Assembly: GCA_029582165.1 (NCBI GenBank)
Contig: CM055887.1
Coordinates: 13,691,190 to 13,755,189 of the forward strand
Direction of reading: 5' to 3'
Length of the DNA stretch: 64,000 bases
Source: Portulaca oleracea
Taxonomy: Eukaryota > Streptophyta > Magnoliopsida > Caryophyllales > Portulacaceae
The notes below the pieces were generated by a model that did no database searches, had not been told where the DNA came from, and worked only from the letters and a program-made list of their open reading frames with translations. The position numbers were made by a program, and so were the translations under genes. This document shows positions 12,298 through 24,223 of this stretch, piece after piece. Within the stretch, counting starts at the first letter, position 1, and each line of letters starts with the position of its first letter.

Positions 12298-12602
12298 CTT
12301 TCTTTCTCGATCGGATCAGATGGAATTTCAGAGATTGGAAAATTCAAAACAGGAGAGAGAAAGAGAAAGAAAATGAAGAAGATGCAGAGAGAGAAGAGAG
12401 AGATTGAGGGAGGAGAAGAGAAATTGGGGGGAGTGTAATGTAACGGGGTATGGCAAATGGCGGGGCATCGTGAACCCGACTCATGAATGTCAATCTGTAT
12501 ATATTTGTTTGATTTTAAGGGAATTTAAATTGTAATCAATGTAATAGTGGATTAATTTAATATTTTCAATTGCTGAAATATTTAATTAAACTTCTTATCA
12601 TA

Positions 12603-12857
12603 TTCTCCCCGTTCCATATTAATGCCGTCTTCGGAAATTGTAGAGTCAAATTTCAAAAATTTTGATCATAAGTTTCTCAATATACAATGAGTTGCTATAT
12701 AAAATTATCGTCATTATATTCATAACGAAAAATACTATTATAAAAGTATTAATATTGCAATTGTTAATAATATATTATGGAACAAATTATCAATCAAAAA
12801 GTGATATTGAATATCATCAAAGTCAAAATTATAACAATTAATATGGAACAAAGGGAG
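12603..12857. mobile_element. Stowaway-like (Tc1/Mariner) MITE
   Basis: Inverted ends read TTCTCCCCGTTCCATATTAA on the left and, on the complement of the right end, CTCCCTTTGTTCCATATTAA, with TA at both outer edges. The CTCCCT-type end with a TA target duplication is the Stowaway signature. The 255-bp interior is AT-rich and non-coding. Confidence 0.65.
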
Positions 12858-13127
12858 TATGTGGAAATCACTAAAGATGAGCACTTCCTAACTAGAACCT
12901 AGAATAGATACATCTCATTAAATAGATATATTTTAGAGCCCGAACCGGTCAAACGAGTAAAGATAATGTTGCTTAAAATCAAAAAGTTAATGGGCAAAGG
13001 TGATCAAAATTGGTACCCCAAACCGTTACTTGAAACTTATTATGCAGGTATAGGGTCTAATTATTCAAAATCGAAATTCGAAAACCTTATTTTAACAAAG
13101 ATAATAATATAATATATACATTATTTA

Positions 13128-13399
13128 GACCCCGTTCTTTCATTCGGTAGATTGTAGTGCGATAACACATCGTACCGCAACTCTTTAATTTCTACCACAC
13201 TTCATCACACCACACTACAATCATTACCAATATATCTCTTCACTTTTCTCTCTACTCACTTTTCTCCTCTACTTTTCACGTTCTCTCACCTCACCTACCC
13301 CACTCACCATAATTCTCACCACAATTTACTACACTTTTTCAAATTCCACCGTACCGCATCATAACCACATCGCAACCAACCTTATAAAAGAACGGGGCC
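13128..13399. mobile_element. PIF/Harbinger-like MITE, 272 bp
   Basis: Terminal repeats GACCCCGTTCTTT and (complement) GGCCCCGTTCTTT are flanked by an exact TTA duplication (13125-13127 and 13400-13402). The interior is rich in CAC/ACC words and non-coding. Related, more diverged copies sit at 27489-27664, 32771-33020 and 34921-35208. Confidence 0.8.
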
Positions 13400-13439
13400 T
13401 TAGAAACCAACTAAATATTTTCCCCACATTTTTAATCAA

Positions 13440-13945
13440 CATCCAACATATTGTAATAATTCACTCCTGTCAATTTCTGATATGACCCGATAACCCAACC
13501 CAAACCTGTCCGAAATTAATGGTTTTTGAATACTATTTATTTAACTAAACCCAAAATACGCCGAACCCGAAAATTAGTTGGTCAAACCTGAGCCGCCCGT
13601 TTGACGAAAAATTAATTTTTTACGTTCTACTTTATTAATTGTGACTTTCATTGCAATTTTTAACTATTAAACTATTAGAGTCACTTATTTATTTGTTATT
13701 TCTCTAATTTAAGTTAACTATTTTAACGTTTAAATAGTTATAATAATCTATCGTTGCTAGAAAATATCATATTTTTACAAAAAGTAGTATTTATAGACCA
13801 TTTTTTAAAAGAAAAAACGGAAAAATGTCGCAATCATAACCCGTTGGGTTGAAATACACCAACACGTATTTACCCGAACCCGATATACGACCGACCCGAA
13901 ACCCACCCGCCCGACCGAATTGACGGGTCTAAACCCTACTATTAA
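13440..13945. mobile_element. hAT-like MITE with ACCCG subterminal repeats (ends not fixed)
   Basis: Both flanks of this stretch are dense in ACCCG/CCCGACC words (13480-13610 and 13840-13940), with an AT-rich centre. This is the usual look of non-autonomous hAT elements with subterminal transposase-binding repeats. I cannot fix the termini or a target duplication. Confidence 0.35.
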
Positions 13946-15342
13946 ATACTAATCTTCTTTTACGGGATTAAGTACTAATCTTGACTATCATATACTGCCT
14001 CCATCCCAATTAATTTGTCCAATTTTTTCACAATATTTGATACATGCAACACTTTGATTGCTAGTTTTTCTTGTTTTATTTTAACAAGACTAATAATACT
14101 GTATTTAAGTACAAATATTTTTCATCACAAATTTAATAATAATAGCCCTATATAATAACTCAATGTATAATTTGATTGTCAAAATTTAAAAACATATATA
14201 TGATAACATAACAAAGCCCTACAAAAAATATTTAAATTCATCACAAATATTTTTCGGTCAAATAGGTTGAAGATAAAATTCAGACCAAAAAAATTATGAA
14301 CCTACCCAACTTTTTCCAGATCGAGTGGAACCGAGTATTTGAATGGGATAAGATTTTTTGACAGCCCTACGGATAGGCCATTACATAACAATCCCCTGCA
14401 AATGAGAATTCGATATCAAGAAAAGGTATTGATATAGTACTCTTAAGTAAAATGTATATATCGTTGTATAAAAAAAAAAAAAAAAAAAAGAATTCTTAGG
14501 CAAACGTGAGCATAACAAAGTAAGATTCCACTCATTATTAGGACTTAGGAGTATTGAAATCACTAGCTACAAAATTAATGTTAATTAGCCGTGTATATTC
14601 CATTTATACACGAAAAAAATTGTCAATTATCAAAATATCGAGAATTATGTGTATTATACTATTTTGTGATAAAAATATATATGTTAAACTTATTAATATT
14701 GAAATATACAATTTTCACACATACATATAGATTATATATTAGAAAATATTAATTACATAATTTATTTTAATTAAGTTAATTAAAATATAATTATGAATAT
14801 GAAAATAAAATCAACAACTGTATATTTTCATAATACAAATATTTTTGAATACTAATTTAAATTATATATCTAAAAAACATACTAATTTAAAAACACTATA
14901 TATATATAATTTTCTTTTTTGCAATCATTAATTTGAGAAAAAAATTAATATATATTATATATATACATATATATATATATAGAAATAGATTTGAAACTTT
15001 ATTTGCTAAATAAAATGATATTAAAGTTTTATCATTTACCTATCATTAATATCCTCATATAATATGTATTATTCACATAATATTCCACTTTGAAAATGAT
15101 TGATAGAATATTATTTTTGTATATAACAATAATGATACAAAAAATGTGGCAGTCAAATGGTAATTACTTTTATCTTCTATGCTCCCATGAAGGTTCATAT
15201 CTTAATAGAATCAAAATATTTGTCATCAATTTAGTTTTTAATTGACAACAATTATTTAGGTTTAGAAATAGGTTAGGAGCAACCAAACCTCCCAAATTTC
15301 ACCATCTAGGTATGGATTTCCCTTAGGTAGTCTTATTTTAAT
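13946..15342. other. AT-rich spacer, no gene
   Basis: Very AT-rich, with a poly-A run at about 14470-14489 and TA-rich tracts at 14900-14985. A lone Mariner-like end begins near 13996 without a partner. 15255-15342 is homologous to 55984-56095 inside the MULE at 55 kb. Confidence 0.4.
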
Positions 15343-15352
15343 ATATTTAATA

Positions 15353-16501
15353 GAACAAATTAGGATTTTACACATTGAAGTTTAGTGAAAGTGGGATTTT
15401 ACCCCCAAAGTTTAGGAAATTAGGTTTATCCTACCTCACGTTTAAATCAACTAATAATTAACCCACCTAACTTTTACATTAAAAACTGAATACAATCTTT
15501 CCGATCAAATTATTGATAAAATTAATATTAATTGACAAAATTGCCCTTTTAACATAAAAAAACTCACTTTAAAAATTACCTCATATCCTTTCCTTCTATC
15601 CTTCATTAGATCAAATATGCTCAAAAATTATATTGACCCTGCACCAATATGTTGACGGCTGCTTTTTGTTGTTTGTCTTCACTTCTTCTTCTTCTACTGC
15701 TCATCCACTAATTGCTCTCTCATTCTACTGTTGCTTGTGCTTCTACCTCTTTCAGGGCCACACATCAAATCGTTTATGAAAGAGTATTTGATTCAACATC
15801 AAATCGTTTCTTGTGCAGCTGCAAGTGCGGCAACCAACAAAAACGGGTTGAATCAAACTAAGAAACAAAGGGGCAGAAATTGAAACTCTTCACCAAAAAG
15901 ATTGAATCAAATTGAAATCCGGAAAAACAACCACATTGATTAACATCAGACGAAAATTTTGAATTTTCGAAATTGAAATTAATCAAACTAAGACAACAAT
16001 GGATGAATCAAACCCAGAAAAAAAAATCAAAAAATACATCACTAAAACAGGGGATAAGGAGGGTGGATTTATATGGTTAGAACTCATAATAATACAAATA
16101 GAAAATGAAATCAACAAGAAAGGGATATCAAAAAAAAAAAAACAATGATTGAAAAAAATCAAGAAGACAACCCAACTACTTCCTCCCCAGTTGCTTGGAG
16201 TTCTGCAGAGGAAAATTTCTACAGTAGAGAACGTCGCTTGAACACGAAGGGCTGAAGGAGGCGACAAACACAATGAATTGGCTGGTTAATTTTTTTGAGG
16301 GTAAAGTTGTCTTTTCCTTTTTTTAATTAGGGTTATTGTAGACTTTCCATATTATTTTACAAGGGTAAAATTGTCATTCGCCGGAAAAGAAGTAAAATAA
16401 TAAGAGATTTAAACTTCAAGTAGGATAAACCTAATTTCCTAAACTTTGGGGGTAAAATCCCACTTTCACTAAACTTCAATGGATAAAATCCTAATTTATT
16501 C
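15353..16501. mobile_element. MULE-like non-autonomous element with 10-bp target duplication
   Basis: Inverted repeats of about 100 bp (15353-15450 and 16408-16501) begin GAACAAATTAGG and GAATAAATTAGG and match closely through GATTTTACCCCCAAAGTTTA. The target duplication ATATTTAATA is perfect (15343-15352 and 16502-16511). Long TIRs with a 9-10-bp duplication point to a Mutator-like element. It encodes no transposase. The minus-strand frame at 15983-16273 resembles nothing I know. A related, uninterrupted copy of the insertion site exists at about 56085-56095. Confidence 0.8.
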
Positions 16502-16628
16502 ATATTTAATAGATTAGAACATAATGTTCTTACAAGTGAACATTTGGGAAATGTTTTCATGTGCAAAACAGTTATATGTGTACAATTTGATAGAATGTTC
16601 ATTCTCAACTTTTCACGGGACATCTATA

Positions 16629-17725
16629 TGCAAAATGATAAACATCTCGACGCAACATGGTTAATCACTCATAAATTTAAATGTAAGTATATTTAAATCA
16701 TTATAAACTATAAAAATATCTTTCATTACTTTGAGGGAATTACCAGTGGCGGATCTAGGATTCAGAGTCAATGAAGTCAAAAATTAATTGGCTAAAAAAA
16801 ATAAAATTTAACGGCACTGAAAAACTTTAATTTTCTGACCACTTTCTCATAAAATCTTTATGTTTAAGTTTGGAGGACAAAGAAAATGGTGGACGGGTGA
16901 GTATATTAATTTGTGTATCTTGTTTTGCTTAAAATTTTAGAGTTTTTTAAATGTTTTAGTTTCGGGAGCGAATGATGATAGTGTTGGCGACGATGATGTT
17001 TTTTTTAGATCTAAATCAACGGTGGAGATTCCGAGAACCAAAATTGTAATGTTAGTTCAATAACTAAACCAAATTTTGCAAAACAAATCGAATAGAAATA
17101 AAAGCTCTCATATTTGCATCTATGAAGTTTTGAACTCAAAACTAATTAATAACATATATAAATACAAACCACTAGAATAATTACTTGTAACATGTGTATT
17201 TATATAGTTAACTTATATAATGCAAACAATTTTCTTTCAAAAGGAAGGTTCGAATTCGCGCCCAAGTACAGTTATACACAACGCCTAAACCACTAGAGTA
17301 ACTAATAATTGTTGTTTTTCATTACAGTTAACAAATATATATTAGTTATACATATATTTTTTTTCTAAAACATAATTTTTTTCCCAAAATTGCAGTGGAG
17401 TCGCTTGACTCCACTAGATGTATACTGGATCCGCCCCTGAAAATTACTACAACTTATAAACAATTCGAAAGTAATTATTTATTTATATTTTTTCATAACT
17501 ATAAAACTATGCATAAAATGTTCATTTTCTACTATCATTGATAACATTAGGATATTATTATATTTTTTTGACTTAGCTAACAAGTATTATACTCTTATAG
17601 TTGATAAACATATATAATTATTAAAGAAATATTAATAAAAGTTATAAAAATGTGAAATGTGGATAATTCAAAATGGTTATTAACCATCTTGAGTCAAGAT
17701 GGTTACCATAGTCCTTTATGTATAA
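16629..17725. mobile_element. TIR element family 'X', copy 1 (interrupted)
   Basis: Ends share an imperfect inverted repeat around CATCTNGANNCAANATGGTTA (left 16640-16665, right complement 17675-17710). The halves together (without the nested hAT) form a MITE of about 400 bp. The same halves flank other insertions at 20.68-25.86 kb, which defines the family. Exact ends are uncertain. Confidence 0.5.
16744..17439. mobile_element. hAT-like element nested in family X copy 1
   Basis: Inverted ends CAGTGGCGGATCTAGG and (complement) CAGGGGCGGATCCAGT, 696 bp apart, are flanked by imperfect 8-bp duplications GGAATTAC and AAAATTAC. A CAGGGGCGGA-type end with an 8-bp duplication is typical of plant hAT MITEs. 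The interior is non-coding. Confidence 0.7.
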
Positions 17726-18874
17726 TAGAGTCTCTATTTCAAAGTAGACATTTGAGAACCGATGAGTGGCTAGAATTAGAAGAACAAACGAAGAAATCGA
17801 CAAATTAACATACATACATGTACTCCAAAAGTTATTTGGTTTGCTAAACTATTTCCAAATGAGTTTATGTAATTTGCATTATTAAACTACGTACTCGGAT
17901 GTCACGAAGACCAAGTCCACCATCCTGTGACATACTCTGGATTTTAGTGCTCGTTCATTTTTCAAAAATTTCTCCATTTACCTTGTTAGACATTGACTTT
18001 GTCAACTTAAAACATGGCATAGTATGATAAGAAATTGATTCAAGATTTAACTGAGTAAAAAACTACCCTAACTGCTTAAATATAAAATTAGCATTATGGT
18101 TCTGGAGCTTACTATCTACGAGAAGGATTAACTATGGAAACATGCAATATATATTAGGTGCACGCGGAGCATGTACTCCAGATATTTGCGAGTGAACAAT
18201 GATGTAAATTAGAGTGAACAATAATAATAATTAGAGTGAACAACCTAATATATACGGGTGAAGAATTGTATAATTTGGAACATATGTTCCAGGAGTACCT
18301 AATAAATTGCAGAAAACATGCCTGAAGTAGTTGTGCCCTAAAAAAACAACACTGTAGATATTTTCATCGAGGTTGATAGTTAGGAAGATTAGTGATTCCA
18401 GCTACAATACTTTTAATGGTTGTATTAGCATTCTTTGAAAAACCAATGGCTGACTTTTGAAAATAAATCAGTGGACCGAATTGATTGTAACACTCCAACA
18501 AATAGAGGTCAGCTTCGGACAAGTTTTGTCTGTTTGATATGTTAAATTTGAATAAATTTTCCTTCAAAAGTCACTAATCCGACAAAAATTATTGTCTTTA
18601 CAAAATTGAAAATAATATCCTAGGTGCCTTACCTGTATGTTTCAATTGATAGAGCTACATAGTAGTTTTGTATTAATTTGATTGACTTGAGTAACCAAAT
18701 CAAATCTTGTATAAATTATTTATACTACATTGTAATATTAGGCACTATACATTGCAATGCTGGGTTCTACTTTTACAAGGTTACTTAATAATTAAAGATC
18801 TTAACATATCAAAGAATGAAAGAATTAAGTCCTCGATAAGTAAAGTCTAACTACAAGATGAAATTGACTAACGT
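17726..18874. other. Spacer downstream of the F-box-like gene
   Basis: No supported gene. It contains the small inverted-repeat element at 18153-18303. The last about 200 bases presumably carry the 3' UTR of the minus-strand gene ending at 18875. Confidence 0.4.
18153..18303. mobile_element. Small MITE (about 150 bp)
   Basis: Imperfect inverted ends: ATTAGGTGCACGCGGAGCATG on the left and, on the complement of the right, ATTAGGTACTCCTGGAACAT. The interior repeats TTAGAGTGAACAA. Family not assigned. Confidence 0.45.
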
Positions 18875-20131
18875 CTAAAAGAGTTTACTTCCGAATTCAT
18901 TGACATTTCCCCCATTTCTTGATTTTTCAGCAAAATCCCTGAGCTCAGACAAGCTCCTTCCCAAATACAAAGCCATCTTCATCTCAAACAGCTCTCCATT
19001 CTCTCTCTTCCCAAAATCACCCTCCTCCAAGTTAGACTCAAGAATGTCTTCCAGCTGACAGAAGAAGCCTGCACAAGTCCTATACATCTCAAACACCATC
19101 CCTACTTGTCCACCATGCTCTATGGTGTTCACTATGCTAGCCATGGACCCCGCCGCGGCTGCAACTAGCCCACCCCATGGCCCACCATGGCCTGACAAAG
19201 CTGACCCAACGGTCGCGATCCCGGTCAGCAATGGACCCATTATGGCTAGGGTTTTGTTCAACTTCAATGCCATGTTCCCTAGTCTAACATACTCCTCCAT
19301 GTCTTTCCTCCTCATCACCTTCACCATCTCCTTCATATCTTCCTCCAACTCCTCACTCCATCCATTCATATTCTTGCCCCTAGGGCTCGACTTTTGGTGC
19401 CTAGATGGCCGATTTGTGGGCCACCAGGCGGCCGGCTTGAACTTGTCGGGGAGTTTCTCGAGCATGACGCCGCCCAAAAGAGGAAGCGGGTATGCCCTAT
19501 CAAGGGCTAAAACCTCCCCCATTGCATCTTCAACCTCTTTCTCTGTCGCGGTTTGAAGGGACAAAGTGGTTTGGATCTTGGTCTCCAGCTGTTTGAATAG
19601 CCTCACCGCGTTCCTCTGCTCCTCAACCAGTTGGGAAGGTTGAATCTTGTTCATTATCACAAGGATAACAGTGGCAGAAGCAAAGAGTAGGGTGGAGGAT
19701 ACCTTCAAGCCCAAGGAAGAGCCCATATCAGACCCAACAAGCCCTACCATGGTGGCTGCTGTAAGGGTCATCATGTTGATGGAGTTCAGCAACAATGAGT
19801 TCCAATTCTCACGTTGCTCCTTGATGTTTCGGTGCATCTCTATCCTGTCACGTACAACCTCCAATATCGCGTGTAACTTGGTGAGAATACTGTTATCACC
19901 CTTTTTATCACTAGTGACATTGGTGATCTTGGTGATGTTGTTAAACTCTTCAATGGCTACCTTGTTTTGATCAAGGATTGGTAGCTTCGGGACTATGATA
20001 ACAGGTTTCCTGAGGTATCCAGGAGGGCGATTAACACTCAGGGTTTGTAGTCTTTTCGAAGAAAAGAGAGTATTGGTGGAGGCTTTTGAGAAGGAGGTTA
20101 TTGAAGCTCTGAAAGAATTAGCCATAGCCAT
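18875..20131 (-). CDS. Protein like 'probable F-box protein At4g22030'
   Basis: Single exon, 418 aa, ATG at 20129-20131 with a TATA box about 120 bp upstream. The N-terminus is Ser/Thr/Arg-rich and poor in acid (MAMANSFRASITSFSKASTN), which looks like a plastid transit peptide. The core KLHAILEVVRDRIEMHRNI and NWNSLLLNSINMMTLTAATM (about 85-128), the hydrophobic stretch at about 144-162 ending NKIQPSQL with the following EEQRNA, and a Gly/Ala-rich hydrophobic block at about 294-340 are features I associate with the plant family annotated as 'probable F-box protein At4g22030'. No F-box is visible to me, so the name should be read as a family label, not a function. The reading frame is intact, and the GC content is higher than the flanks. 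Confidence 0.8.
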   Translation of the reverse strand: MAMANSFRASITSFSKASTNTLFSSKRLQTLSVNRPPGYLRKPVIIVPKLPILDQNKVAIEEFNNITKITNVTSDKKGDNSILTKLHAILEVVRDRIEMHRNIKEQRENWNSLLLNSINMMTLTAATMVGLVGSDMGSSLGLKVSSTLLFASATVILVIMNKIQPSQLVEEQRNAVRLFKQLETKIQTTLSLQTATEKEVEDAMGEVLALDRAYPLPLLGGVMLEKLPDKFKPAAWWPTNRPSRHQKSSPRGKNMNGWSEELEEDMKEMVKVMRRKDMEEYVRLGNMALKLNKTLAIMGPLLTGIATVGSALSGHGGPWGGLVAAAAGSMASIVNTIEHGGQVGMVFEMYRTCAGFFCQLEDILESNLEEGDFGKRENGELFEMKMALYLGRSLSELRDFAEKSRNGGNVNEFGSKLF

Positions 20132-20249
20132 ATGATATATGAAGGTGTGAAAGTATGGTGAAATTAAGTTGTGAATTTGATCGAGATAATCTGATTTTGT
20201 ATCTCCTTTGAGTGGTGGTTGGCGATGGTAGGTGTGAAGTTACAAGTTG

Positions 20250-20258
20250 CTATTTATA
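20250..20258 (-). promoter_or_regulatory. TATA box of the F-box-like gene
   Basis: TATAAATAG on the minus strand, about 120 bp before the start codon, leaving a 5' UTR of roughly 90 nt. Confidence 0.65.
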
Positions 20259-20337
20259 CTTGTACAACCAAGAGAAGAGAGGAAAACAAGTAGTACAATG
20301 GAAATAGAGGATTGGGTCAGGCATGACATGGAAAATG

Positions 20338-20492
20338 TTGACCAACTTTGCATGTATGTGGGGTCGTGCTTTTGTGGGTTTGACTTGGCCCTTGTTTATA
20401 CTTTTTCATTTAGTGGCTAATGTCAGGAACTAAATAATCACTAATATTCAAACATGATGTTTGGCCGGATGAGGATTCTAGTCAATACTTTA
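20338..20492. repeat. Upstream segment duplicated at 34.83-35.27 kb
   Basis: This 155-bp block, just upstream of the F-box-like gene's TATA box, recurs in the same plus-strand order at 34834-34920 and 35209-35270, where a MITE splits it. Shared phrases include GACTTGGCCCTTGTTTA and ACTAATATTCAAACAT. Confidence 0.75.
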
Positions 20493-20880
20493 ATATTCAA
20501 TGGGATTAGAGTAAAATATTGGTTAATTACTTGTTCTAAATGAGAAGGATTTACGTACTAATATGCAATCTTACTTCATGCATTTGCAAAGTAGTAGCTG
20601 ATTATATCATATCGTTTTTAAGTTTCAGACCAAGTTACAGGTTGTTGTAGGTGTGGTTCTATATTTTTTTTTTATTGGATAATGACACGTACGAGTCTTG
20701 AATCAAGATCCGCCTTGAATTATCCATAATTCATATTTTTGTAACTTTTATTAATATTTTCCGTCATAATTATATACATTTATCCAGTATAAGAGTATAA
20801 CACATAGTTTATTAGCTAGGTCAACAAAAATAAATGATAGCCTAATTTTATAAACTATAATAGAGAATGCATATTTTATA

Positions 20881-21629
20881 CAAAAAATGATTTGGAGGTA
20901 CCTATCTTTTTGTGAAAATGATTTCCATATTTTGAAAACTAATTTTGAAGTCTCTTTCTTTATATGTTAATAATTATTAGGACCCATTATTTTAATAAAA
21001 ACCTATTAAAAGGGGTAGTAACTTTTTATATTTATAGAAAAGGGTATAAAACAAGGACCTTTTATGCAAAAATATAATTTTTTTTATTTTTATTAAAACA
21101 TGCTAAAATAAACACTCTTTACACTTTTATGATAATTTTAATGGTATCAGTTATCACAATCTACTACTTATACCTCAAAAATTGTATTTTCTGTGGTTAT
21201 AGGCTCATCATGCTTAATTAACAAAAAAAAAATAAACTTAGCTTGAGAATTTTGACTGATATCTTAACGTAGTTGTGTTGGATCGTCAAATTATTAAAGT
21301 TATCATAAGCAAGTACAATTTTTGAGGTATAAGTAGTTGATTGTGATAACTAATACCATTAAAGTTATATATCATAAAGATTTGAGTGTTTATTTTAACA
21401 TGTTTTAATAAAAATTTCAAAAAATCCTATTTTGCATAAAAGGTCCTTATTTTAAACTCTTTTCTATAAATATAAAAAGTTAATACCCCTTTTAATAAGT
21501 TTCTATTAAAATAATGGGTCTTGATAATTATTAGCACATAAAGAAAGGAACTTCAAAATTAGTTTTCAAAATATGGGGTCCCAAAAATCATTTTCACAAA
21601 AAGATAGGTACTTCCAAGTGATTTTTTGA
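20881..21629. mobile_element. Foldback element with about 310-bp inverted arms
   Basis: The left arm (20881 to about 21190) is the inverted complement of the right arm (about 21312-21629). It begins AAAAATGATTTGGAGGTACC against AAAAATCACTTGGAAGTACC. The loop is about 120 nt. It is non-coding. RNA crossing this region would fold into a very long hairpin. Confidence 0.75.
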
Positions 21630-21794
21630 AATACATAGTTTTATATTTATGAAAAAAATATAAATAAACAATTATTTTTATATAGTTTATAAGTCATAAT
21701 AACCCCTTAAAGTAATGAAACATACCATTATAATGATTAATATATCTTTATATTTAATATTTTGAGTGACTTAAGTGAAATTCAAGATGAGTAG

Positions 21795-22594
21795 TGAAAT
21801 AACCCTAGAAGGGGGGTGATTAGGGTTATGTAAATAATTCTGCACTTCAATCAACACAACTCGGTTAATAGCACTTTTATATAATCAAAGATACTTCTTT
21901 ATTGAATAATTAAAAGTGCTTAAAAGGAGGAGGTTACAACTCAGCTCAACAGAGAACTTATGAGGTCCTCAATTGGCCTACCAGAATAGAAGACGCAGTA
22001 GACGTCTTCCGGATTAGAGGCCTCACAGTGGAGGCGATTACAACCAGTGACCTCACTTGACAGAGAGGCACTTATCTAACTTCAAGTTCACGACCTTAGA
22101 GGTCGTCACCAGTTTAACCACTGGTTACAACAAAAGCTCACCACTACAATAATGGTTACACTCAGAATATTCACTCAATATTCCTACACTCGGAACTTTC
22201 TTTCACAAGGTTCCTACTACTGATTTTCTTGCTTGGAAATCAATGCTCTTCAATGTAGGTATGCAGCCGTATATAAATATTTGGGAGTTGGAGGCAGCAA
22301 CGACTTCTTTATTCTCCAAGGGATAGTTTCCATTCTTGAGCTCTCTTCCAAATCTTCTTGATTTCCTTGATTTGCTTTCCATACGGATGATATCTGGAAA
22401 TAAGGAAGGTATCGATTATTGTATTAGATCATGCAGAATAATAGAAAGTATATTTTAGGGTTTGCATAAGATACTTCCCTAAATTTCTGTCTTTCAAAAA
22501 AAACCTTGATGCTGTCGTTGGAGGTCCTCGGAGTGTACTGCAATGAGGTCCTCAGAGCTTTTTGTGATGAGGTCCTCAGAGTTGAGATTCTTCA
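21795..22594 (-). repeat. 3' LTR of the gag-only copia element
   Basis: 800 bp, TG..CA ends. Compared with the other LTR it shows scattered substitutions and a 9-bp insertion (near 22360). It contains several GAGGTCCTC palindromes. Confidence 0.85.
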
Positions 22595-22609
22595 ATCTCC
22601 CCCTTTTTG
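22595..22609 (-). promoter_or_regulatory. Polypurine tract
   Basis: On the minus strand AAAAAGGGGGAGAT directly abuts the 3' LTR, the expected plus-strand DNA primer. Confidence 0.8.
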
Positions 22610-22986
22610 TTTGAAAGACAAAACTTCCTGGATGCTGCTTCTATACATGCATTCTCAATGTACAGCAGATATGGACAATAGATGCAACAGTACATTCTTA
22701 TAATAGAGTATCATATAGTAGCAAGCAACAGTTCACCATATTGTTTCGGTTACAGACCAAGGATATCTCCCCCTTTTTGTCTTTCAGACAGAAGGGAAAC
22801 AGGAGAGTACATGTACTAAATTGTGTCGCAAAAAAAAAACAGAGGAAGAGGGAGAGGAAGAAGAAGTGATAGGAGGAAAAGAGATGATGAGGACACCTTG
22901 ACCAGGCCCTGATTAAATTTTGTGGTGCTCGAGAGGCCATGCTGATGAGGACATCAGAGGTCCAGGCATGCAGTGAGTTGACGAAC

Positions 22987-24223
22987 CTAGGAGGAGGAGA
23001 GAGACCACATGTAGGGAGGATGGATGATAGGACTCCCCCTCAATTTGACAGATTGTGCATAGGTTAAGGTCCTCATAGTAAACGACTCCCCCTCAAATGG
23101 TACGGGTGGTGTTGTTTCACGACCTTCCCAATGTCTAGGATCTTGTCTTGAATTTTGTCTCCAAAGGTCACTCTTGCATTCTTGTTGATTTTCAGTTTGA
23201 AGAGCTTGGTTGGATCTTTGTGTTTGAGGCATACCTGTAATAGAAGACATTATACCTTTCTTGGTCTCTGACCAAGGATGAGATCGTTGCAATGAGGTCT
23301 TTGGGACCCAGATTTTAGTAATGCACGGAGGTCTAGTTTCTTTAGACAGGGGATTTGATGAGGTCCTTATTTTATTTTCTGTAGGAGGTCCTCTATGATG
23401 ATTTTCTCTGAGAGGCGGAATGTTTGGGATAGGAAGGAGATGTCCTTTGTTGGCATGGAAAGGAGGACTTTTGGACCGATAGTTTTTGAGATGTGGTGTA
23501 TTGGGTGTGGGAAGGAGAGGTCCTCTGGGAGGATGATTTGTAGGAATTTTGGTCCGAGGTTGAGAAGAGGGGGTTGTGGAGACTGGTTTGCTTTGGTAAG
23601 GATGGAAATTATTGACTGCCTCATTGGATAATTGAGTGATGGTTTTATAGCAGTCTTTGACCTCAAGAGACAGTCTATTGCTTTCTGTGAACAGGAGGTC
23701 ATTTTGAGAGTTCAGGCTTTCTATGGCCTCACAGAGACTTTGAACATGGTTGGTAAGGTGCTTGATTCTTTCTATCAAGGATTTAGAGTATTTAAAAGAT
23801 GCATACACTTATGAGCAAGATGTAATGGTGAAAGATTAAGGAGGTCATCAATGTTTACCTCGTCATGAGATGAGGTTGGATCTTGATCCTCACTTGTGTT
23901 TGCCATCAGACATACATTTGTTATTTCTTCTACCTCACTGTGGCCTTCACTGGAATCACTATCACTCCATGTTGCCATCATTGCCTCATGGTTATGCCGT
24001 TGAGGTCGACTTTTTCTCTTGTCTTTGTTTCTTACGCGTGAGGGCAGTCCTTCATAAGGTGTTTTGAGCTGCCACAAACAAAACAAGTGAATGTGTCATC
24101 ATCTTTTCTTAATGAGGACTTACCTTTTGAGGTTGCTTTTCTGTTTTGTCCATCCTTGATGTATCCTCGAAAGGTTAGATTTTTCTTGTATAATCTTCTG
24201 AACCCTCTAGCCATCATTGTCAT
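22987..24223 (-). pseudogene. Copia gag C-terminus: zinc knuckle, acidic linker, coiled coil, basic tail
   Basis: The reading continues over three frames. 24032-24223 holds the zinc knuckle CFVCGSSKHLMKDC (CX2CX4HX4C). 23775-24086 is an Asp/Glu/Ser-rich linker. 22987-23808 begins with a coiled coil (LIERIKHLTNHVQSL) and ends in a Pro/Arg/Lys-rich tail where a pol gene would otherwise start. Two frameshifts, near 24075 and 23800, break the ORF. No protease motif follows. Confidence 0.7.

Noticed and set aside
19122..19970. Two plus-strand frames opposite the F-box-like gene
   Set aside because: Antisense shadows of a well-supported minus-strand coding region.
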